Source: Caldimonas thermodepolymerans (lineage in GTDB: Bacteria > Pseudomonadota > Gammaproteobacteria > Burkholderiales > Burkholderiaceae_C). Taken from it: a stretch of 64,000 nt of DNA. Below the pieces are notes generated by a model, which was given only the letters and a program-made list of their open reading frames with translations, was not told where the DNA came from and made no database searches. The DNA is taken from positions 3,720,001 to 3,784,000 of the forward strand of contig NZ_CP064338.1 of the NCBI RefSeq assembly GCF_015476235.1, in the 5' to 3' direction. Below, piece by piece: positions 60,801 to 64,000 of the stretch (position 1 is its first letter; every line of letters begins with the position of its first letter). Position numbers and translations under genes: made by a program.

Positions 60801-62967
60801 CTGGGATTTCGACACCGTCTGGTATCAGGAGCGCGACCTGCGGCCGATGCTGCGGGCCTTCGCCGCGCCGGACCGGGATGGCGATGGAGTCTATGAAATC
60901 TCCAATCTCTATCAGCTCCAGCTCATGGACGCCTGGCGCGACCGCAACTATGTGCTGATCCGCGATATCGACGCCTCGGCCACCGATGCGACACTGCCCG
61001 GCTTCGACGCGGCCGGCATCTGGAGCGCGCAAGGCTTCGCGCCCGTGGGGCGTACAGATCAGGCCAACAGTTTCCAGGGCAGCCTCGACGGACAGGGCCA
61101 TGTGATCTCCGGGCTGACCATCGACCGATCCGGCGAGGATTATGCCGGCCTGTTCGGGCGCACATTTGACGCGACCATCGCCAATGTCGGGCTGGAGGGC
61201 GGATCGGTCACGGGCCGCACCTTTGTCGGCGGGCTGGTGGGGGTGCAGTCCGGCGGCAGCATCGCGCAGAGCTATGCCACCGGCGCGGTTGCGGGCCTCA
61301 ACGCTGTCGGCGGGCTGGTGGGGGCGCAGAACGGCGGCAGCATCGCGCAGAGCTACGCCACCGGCGCGGTTGAGGGCACCCTGGATGTCGGCGGGCTGGT
61401 GGGGTATCAGCAGAGCGGCAGCATCACGCAGAGCTATGCCACCGGCGCGGTTGAGGGCACCCACCGTGTCGGCGGGCTGGTAGGGTTGCAGGGCGGCGGC
61501 AGCATCGCGCAGAGCTACGCCACCGGCGCGGTTGAGGGCAGCAACTTTGTCGGCGGGCTGGTGGGGTTGCAGGACGGTGGCAGCATCGAGCAGAGCTACG
61601 CCACCGGCGCGGTCTCGGGCCGCGACTATGTCGGCGGGCTGGTGGGGCGGCAGCTTGGCGGCAGCATCACGCAGAGCTACGCCACCGGCGCGGTCTCGGG
61701 CCGCGACTATGTCGGCGGGCTGGTGGGGTATCAGCAGAGCGGCAGCATCACGCAGAGCTACGCCACCGGCGCGGTTGCGGGCGACTGGTATATCGGCGGG
61801 CTGGTGGGGTATCAGTGGGGCGGTAGCATCGCCGACTCGTTCTGGGACAGGAACACCACCCAGCAAGACGAGGCGGTCGGCAATATCGGCAGCGCATCGG
61901 GCGCCACCGGGCTGACGACGGCGCAGATGCAGGACCCGTTCACCTTCATCGATGCCGGTTGGGATTTCGCCGCGATCTGGGGCAAGTCGAGCCTTAACGA
62001 GAATGGCGGCTACATGATGCTGCGCGGGGTAGGCCCGGGCACGCTCTATGACGATTATGTCCGTGTGGCGGCTGTCGATCTCTCCCGCGTCTATGGCAGC
62101 AGCAACCCGGCCCTCGCGCCCCATGTCACCATCGCCGGTGTCGGCGCCGCCAATGTCTCGGTCGGCTGGGGCAGCGCGGTAGGCCCGCAGGCCAATGCCG
62201 GCGCCTACGCCTTCACCGATCCCGGTGTGCTTGACATCTCGACCGGTTCGCCGGGTGGGGTCTATGTGGACTATGGCTCGGGCACGCTGACGGTGACGCC
62301 GCGCGCGATCACGGTGACGGCCTCCAACCTTTCTCGTCTCTATGGCGAGGCCAACCCGGCGCTGACCTTCGGCCCGATCGGCGGCGACGGGCTTGCCTCG
62401 TTCCACGCCGATCTCGCCGCCGCCGGCTTCGGGCTTGTGACCGCTGCCGGGATGCAGTCGGATGTCGGCAGCTACGCCATCGACCTGACGGGAGCCAACG
62501 GCAATTACGACGTGACCTTCACCCCCGGCACGCTGACGGTAACGCCGCGCGCCATCACAGTGACGGCGGATGATCTGCGCAAGCTTCTGGGGCAGGCCGA
62601 TCCGGCGCTGACCTGGTCGATCACCGGTGGCAGCCTTGCCAGCTTCGATACGGAAGCTGGCGTGTTCGGGGGTGATCTGATGCGCGATCCCGGCGAAGGG
62701 GTTGGCACATACAGCATCCGGCAGGGAACGCTTGTCGCCAACTCCAATTACGACGTGACCTTCGTAGACGGCACGCTGACCATCGCGCCGGTCGCGGTGA
62801 GTGTGGCGAGCCTGTTCGAGCGCGCCCTGCCGTTGTCTTTGCAGGCCGACCCGACGGAAGGCGGCGCCCTTGTCCTGTGCGATACCGGCGTGCTGCCGGA
62901 AGCGGAATGCGCAGCCTATCCCCATCCGGCCAATCGCGGCCTCGCCCATGTCGGGTTCGCTCAATAA
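57850..62967 (+). CDS. Two-partner-secretion adhesin (filamentous haemagglutinin-like) with GLUG and MBG repeats
   Basis: This exoprotein of 1705 residues has a signal peptide (GARAALLGTTALSLLLSPVA, cleavage near YAQA) and a TPS haemagglutination domain at about 30-290 (GEATISQSGSSLLVTQSSHT, NWNSFSIGGGASAHFENGSG, the NPAGI motif in YLVNPAGIAVGTGG). A beta-helix region follows to about 590. GLUG repeats of the VGGLVG...SYATGAV type occupy 717-950 and 1126-1333. MBG-type Ig-like repeats lie at about 1385-1650 (RLYGEANPALTFGP, GTLTVTPRAITVTA twice). It is secreted by a TpsB (FhaC/ShlB) partner, not in the window. I chose ATG 57850; TTG 57835 is an alternative. Codon use differs from the host genes. 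Confidence 0.92.
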   Translation: MIVGISSGARAALLGTTALSLLLSPVAGYAQALPSGGTVTHGEATISQSGSSLLVTQSSHTAILNWNSFSIGGGASAHFENGSGATLNRVTGNLPSAIDGTLTATGSLYLVNPAGIAVGTGGMVRTGGSFVASTHDVSDAAFLAGGDMVFAGTSTAGVVNEGVIASLGGDVVLTARRVENAGTILAPEGDVGLLAGYEVLLRDLASDDGRFAVRVGGADTEVVNTGTIAAANAELRANGGNVYALAGNTQGIITATGVKKQGGRIFLTAGNGGSVTATQRMVARPAQQAASLPQSVPVPQERPASLGGIVRISADRVTLGGEIDVSGDTIPGGTIIAVAKEQLSLTENARLDASGADGGLILLGGDYQGGADPQNTYWHEAIGTTQTTLVAGGASIVADGSEGAGGNVVVWGDDHTGFAGTISATGVTRGGDAEVSGKATLSYSGFADLRASDGAFGTLLLDPYNVTISHDAQTTGAGFTANGNDSVINATTLMAALGAANVTVSTGAGGAQNGDITVAAALSWNSAGVLTLDAAGGIAINAAITAQTGGLTLQSGGTITTGANGAVDVARFTLASGNWVQNTSTLPTFSATDFRITGGSFLRATGGDGVAGDPYLLTDIYGVQGMATHLLGHFALAGDIDASGTAQWWGGLGFVPVGRTNQANSFQGSFDGRGHAISGLTIDRPDEDYAGLFGYTSGATIANVGLTGGSVTGSWYVGGLVGRQLGGSIAQSYATGAVSGRNYVGGLVGRQLGGSIAQSYATGAVAGLNAVGGLVGYQLGSITQSYATGAVQGSDYVGGLVGWQDGGSIAQSYATGAVAGTGNAVGGLVGYQLGSITQSYATGAVQGSDNVGGLVGYQLGSIAQSYATGAVAGTGNAVGGLVGYQLGSITQSYATGAVSGRDYVGGLVGYQQSGSITQSYATGAVRGSAYVGGLVGYRWAGSIADSFWDMETTEQDEAVGNIGSALGATGLTTAQARQASSYAGWDFDTVWYQERDLRPMLRAFAAPDRDGDGVYEISNLYQLQLMDAWRDRNYVLIRDIDASATDATLPGFDAAGIWSAQGFAPVGRTDQANSFQGSLDGQGHVISGLTIDRSGEDYAGLFGRTFDATIANVGLEGGSVTGRTFVGGLVGVQSGGSIAQSYATGAVAGLNAVGGLVGAQNGGSIAQSYATGAVEGTLDVGGLVGYQQSGSITQSYATGAVEGTHRVGGLVGLQGGGSIAQSYATGAVEGSNFVGGLVGLQDGGSIEQSYATGAVSGRDYVGGLVGRQLGGSITQSYATGAVSGRDYVGGLVGYQQSGSITQSYATGAVAGDWYIGGLVGYQWGGSIADSFWDRNTTQQDEAVGNIGSASGATGLTTAQMQDPFTFIDAGWDFAAIWGKSSLNENGGYMMLRGVGPGTLYDDYVRVAAVDLSRVYGSSNPALAPHVTIAGVGAANVSVGWGSAVGPQANAGAYAFTDPGVLDISTGSPGGVYVDYGSGTLTVTPRAITVTASNLSRLYGEANPALTFGPIGGDGLASFHADLAAAGFGLVTAAGMQSDVGSYAIDLTGANGNYDVTFTPGTLTVTPRAITVTADDLRKLLGQADPALTWSITGGSLASFDTEAGVFGGDLMRDPGEGVGTYSIRQGTLVANSNYDVTFVDGTLTIAPVAVSVASLFERALPLSLQADPTEGGALVLCDTGVLPEAECAAYPHPANRGLAHVGFAQ
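59998..60696 (+). repeat. First block of GLUG-encoding tandem repeats
   Basis: Eight complete units of about 72-78 bases plus a divergent end unit, each encoding VGGLVG(x)QLGGSI(A/T)QSYATGAV(x)G. Variation is concentrated in two short slots, after VGGLVG and after TGAV. Units share long identical DNA stretches. Confidence 0.9.
61225..61848 (+). repeat. Second block of GLUG-encoding tandem repeats
   Basis: Seven complete units plus a divergent end unit of the same type as 59998-60696, also closed by a SIADSFWD segment. The ends of the two blocks (GSIADSFWD...TTQQDEAVGNIGSA... and its partner) are near copies, so the blocks arose by a large internal duplication. Confidence 0.9.
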
Positions 62968-62978
62968 GGGGGCCTGCC

Positions 62979-63012
62979 ATGAAGCATCACCGCAGGATTG
63001 CCGCCGGCCTCT
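62979..63012 (+). pseudogene. First codons of a gene following the adhesin, cut by an insertion sequence
   Basis: With AAGGGGG 8 bases upstream, ATG 62979 starts MKHHRRIAAGLW, an opening that looks like a signal peptide beginning. Within about a dozen codons the sequence changes to IS-type DNA, and the reading frame only continues by chance to 63110. It may have been the adhesin's TpsB transporter or an accessory gene. Confidence 0.5.
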
Positions 63013-64000
63013 GGGCTCCATGTCGTTTCGTGTGGAAAGCAACACTGTCACTGGGGCATCGCCGGCGCGAATGGGCTGGCCGGCAGGTGCTTGAGCTTGG
63101 ACATGCGTAGATAGGCGATGGCGATGAAGTTCTGGCTCGTCCTGAAGCCGCGTGCGGCGCGCTTGGCCTGCTGCAGCAGCCCGTTCATCGCCTCGACGAA
63201 GGCGTTGCTGCGGTGATCGACCATGCCGCGCACCACCGCGTCGAACCGCTCCTTGAGCGTGGCGGCCAGCTTCTTGAACGGCTCGAGCCGACAGCGCCGC
63301 GCCCAGCTCAGCCAGGCCCTGAGGTCGGATGCGGCCTGTTCGATGCTGTTGTGCGCTGTGGCCCGCGCGTACACCTCGCGCAGCGCCATCTTCAGCCGCC
63401 ACGCCCGCGCGCTCTTGAGCGTCGAGCGCTGCAGCCAGTGCATGGCATCGAGCTGGCGGGCGCTCCAGGTGCTGGGGTTGCGCCGCATGCCCCACAGCAG
63501 CTGCCTGAGCGTCTTGCGGCCGCCAGCGCCCAGCGCGGCTCGCACCGCCTGCGCGTCGGTGGCCATCTCCGCGCGGCGCACCTGGTCCATCGCATCGATG
63601 GCCATCGAGACGACGTGAAAGCGGTCGTAGCTGATCTGCGCCTGGGGCAGCGCCAGCGCCACGCCCTTGGCGTAGGCTGCGCTCATGTCCATGCACACGT
63701 GCCGCACCTGGGCGGGATCGCCGCCATGGGCCTTCAGATCCTCGGCGAACTCCACCACCGTGCGGTGCTCGCGCCCCTCGGTGGCGAACAGCAGCCGCTT
63801 GCGATCCAGGTCGTGCACGACGGTGATGTAGTGCTGCCCGCGCCGCAGGCTGGTCTCGTCGATGCCCACCGTGCGCACGCCGGCGAAGTCTTCCAGCGCA
63901 CGCGCCTGCGCGACGTAGAACTCGATGCGCCGCCACAGCCGCTTGTCCTTGCAGCGCAGCAACTCGGCGGCCTGGCGCACCGGCAGGTCCAGGCACAAGG
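63013..64000 (-). mobile_element. ISL3-family insertion sequence (incomplete, runs off right edge)
   Basis: Sequence from about 63013 (GGGCTCCATGTCGTTTCG) to the window end belongs to an insertion sequence whose transposase gene is on the minus strand. The inner boundary is placed where the signal-peptide-like frame of the disrupted gene stops making sense; the terminal inverted repeat and target duplication cannot be confirmed because the other end is outside. Composition returns to the host-like GC-rich style. Confidence 0.6.
63048..64000 (-). CDS. ISL3-family transposase, C-terminal 317 residues
   Basis: The catalytic DDE domain is visible: Asp in TVGIDETSLRRGQHYITVVH, Asp in VCMDMSAAYAKGVALALPQA and Glu in HRSNAFVEAMNGLLQQAKRA, each in the ISL3 context, with RFHVVSMAIDAMDQVRRAE between them. 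The C-terminus GFRTSQNFIAIAYLRMSKLK is also typical. The N-terminal zinc-binding and helix-turn-helix part is beyond the right edge, so whether it is complete cannot be said. It appears undisrupted in the window. Confidence 0.92.
   Translation of the reverse strand, partial: LCLDLPVRQAAELLRCKDKRLWRRIEFYVAQARALEDFAGVRTVGIDETSLRRGQHYITVVHDLDRKRLLFATEGREHRTVVEFAEDLKAHGGDPAQVRHVCMDMSAAYAKGVALALPQAQISYDRFHVVSMAIDAMDQVRRAEMATDAQAVRAALGAGGRKTLRQLLWGMRRNPSTWSARQLDAMHWLQRSTLKSARAWRLKMALREVYARATAHNSIEQAASDLRAWLSWARRCRLEPFKKLAATLKERFDAVVRGMVDHRSNAFVEAMNGLLQQAKRAARGFRTSQNFIAIAYLRMSKLKHLPASPFAPAMPQ

Noticed and set aside
59998-61848. Regularly spaced repeats considered as a CRISPR array
   Set aside because: Units are in frame with a codon period, encode GLUG motifs, and have no spacer-like unrelated sequence.
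58246-63996. A 1916-residue open frame on the minus strand opposite the adhesin
   Set aside because: It is a shadow of the GC-rich, repetitive adhesin gene: the composition is Ala/Arg/His-rich without a signal, domain or start, and it runs straight into the transposase region in a different frame.

Overview
The window looks like a chromosomal segment of a very GC-rich betaproteobacterium of the order Burkholderiales. The signs are a Bug-family solute receptor, a beta-type general porin, a ChvE/Ggu sugar system, LysR/IclR-controlled aromatic catabolism, and intergenic inverted repeats with the TTTCTTTG-type core common in that group. A foreign block of about 9 kb of alphaproteobacterial character, followed by an ISL3 transposase, occupies the right end. 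No rRNA, tRNA or CRISPR array was seen.

Region 1 (1-28.3 kb) is an aromatic-compound supercluster. A minus-strand operon (8529 to beyond base 1) encodes an SDR, a Rieske ring-hydroxylating oxygenase, an acyl-CoA dehydrogenase, a class III CoA-transferase, a 4,5-dihydroxyphthalate decarboxylase-like protein, a gentisate-dioxygenase-like bicupin, a fumarylacetoacetate hydrolase (FAH) family hydrolase, a phthalate-dioxygenase-type reductase and a second FAH protein. Facing it is a plus-strand unit with an extradiol dioxygenase, an IclR regulator and an MhpA-type FAD hydroxylase. A second minus-strand operon (17170 to 12062) holds an HsaA/C/D-like meta-cleavage set, a flavin reductase fused to an IclR effector-like domain, and a LysR regulator. 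Next come an NTF2/SnoaL-like protein with a small membrane protein, an MHS-type MFS transporter, a TetR regulator, a porin, a DctP-type receptor, a Tat-exported MmgE/PrpD protein and the lower meta pathway (hydratase, acylating acetaldehyde dehydrogenase, aldolase). Four promoter regions carry the same LysR-type dyad (TAT-N11-ATA; best copy CTGCTAT-N11-ATAGCAG), which suggests one regulator ties these units together.

Region 2 (28.4-33.7 kb) is a connecting segment: LysR/mmsA, a Bug receptor, and a LuxR-type regulator divergent from a DUF3237 protein.

Region 3 (33.6-52.1 kb) is an oxidative pentose/hexose (L-arabinose/D-galactose) module. One long minus-strand operon runs gguC, semialdehyde dehydrogenase, ytfQ, chvE, gguA, gguB, ytfR, ytfT, yjfF, dgoK, dgoA. 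It interleaves two complete ABC sugar importers with both ends of the catabolic pathway. A GbpR-like LysR gene is divergent from it. A second locus holds the sugar 1-dehydrogenase, aldonate dehydratase and lactonase. Both divergent promoters share GATAT/ATATC half-sites. A 726-bp element with long terminal inverted repeats lies between the two loci, and a solo copy of its end sits inside the transporter operon.

Region 4 (52.1-53.8 kb) holds a poly-glycine FG-GAP lipoprotein and a pterin-carbinolamine dehydratase.

Region 5 (53.9-64 kb) is a decayed mobile island. It contains a frameshifted serine recombinase, an HicB-like antitoxin with an N-terminally deleted PIN toxin fused to a truncated MOBQ relaxase, an RSF1010-like oriT, traC and traD, an outer-membrane beta-barrel remnant, a 1705-residue two-partner-secretion adhesin with two blocks of GLUG repeats, the first codons of a following gene cut by an insertion sequence, and the ISL3 transposase itself running off the window.
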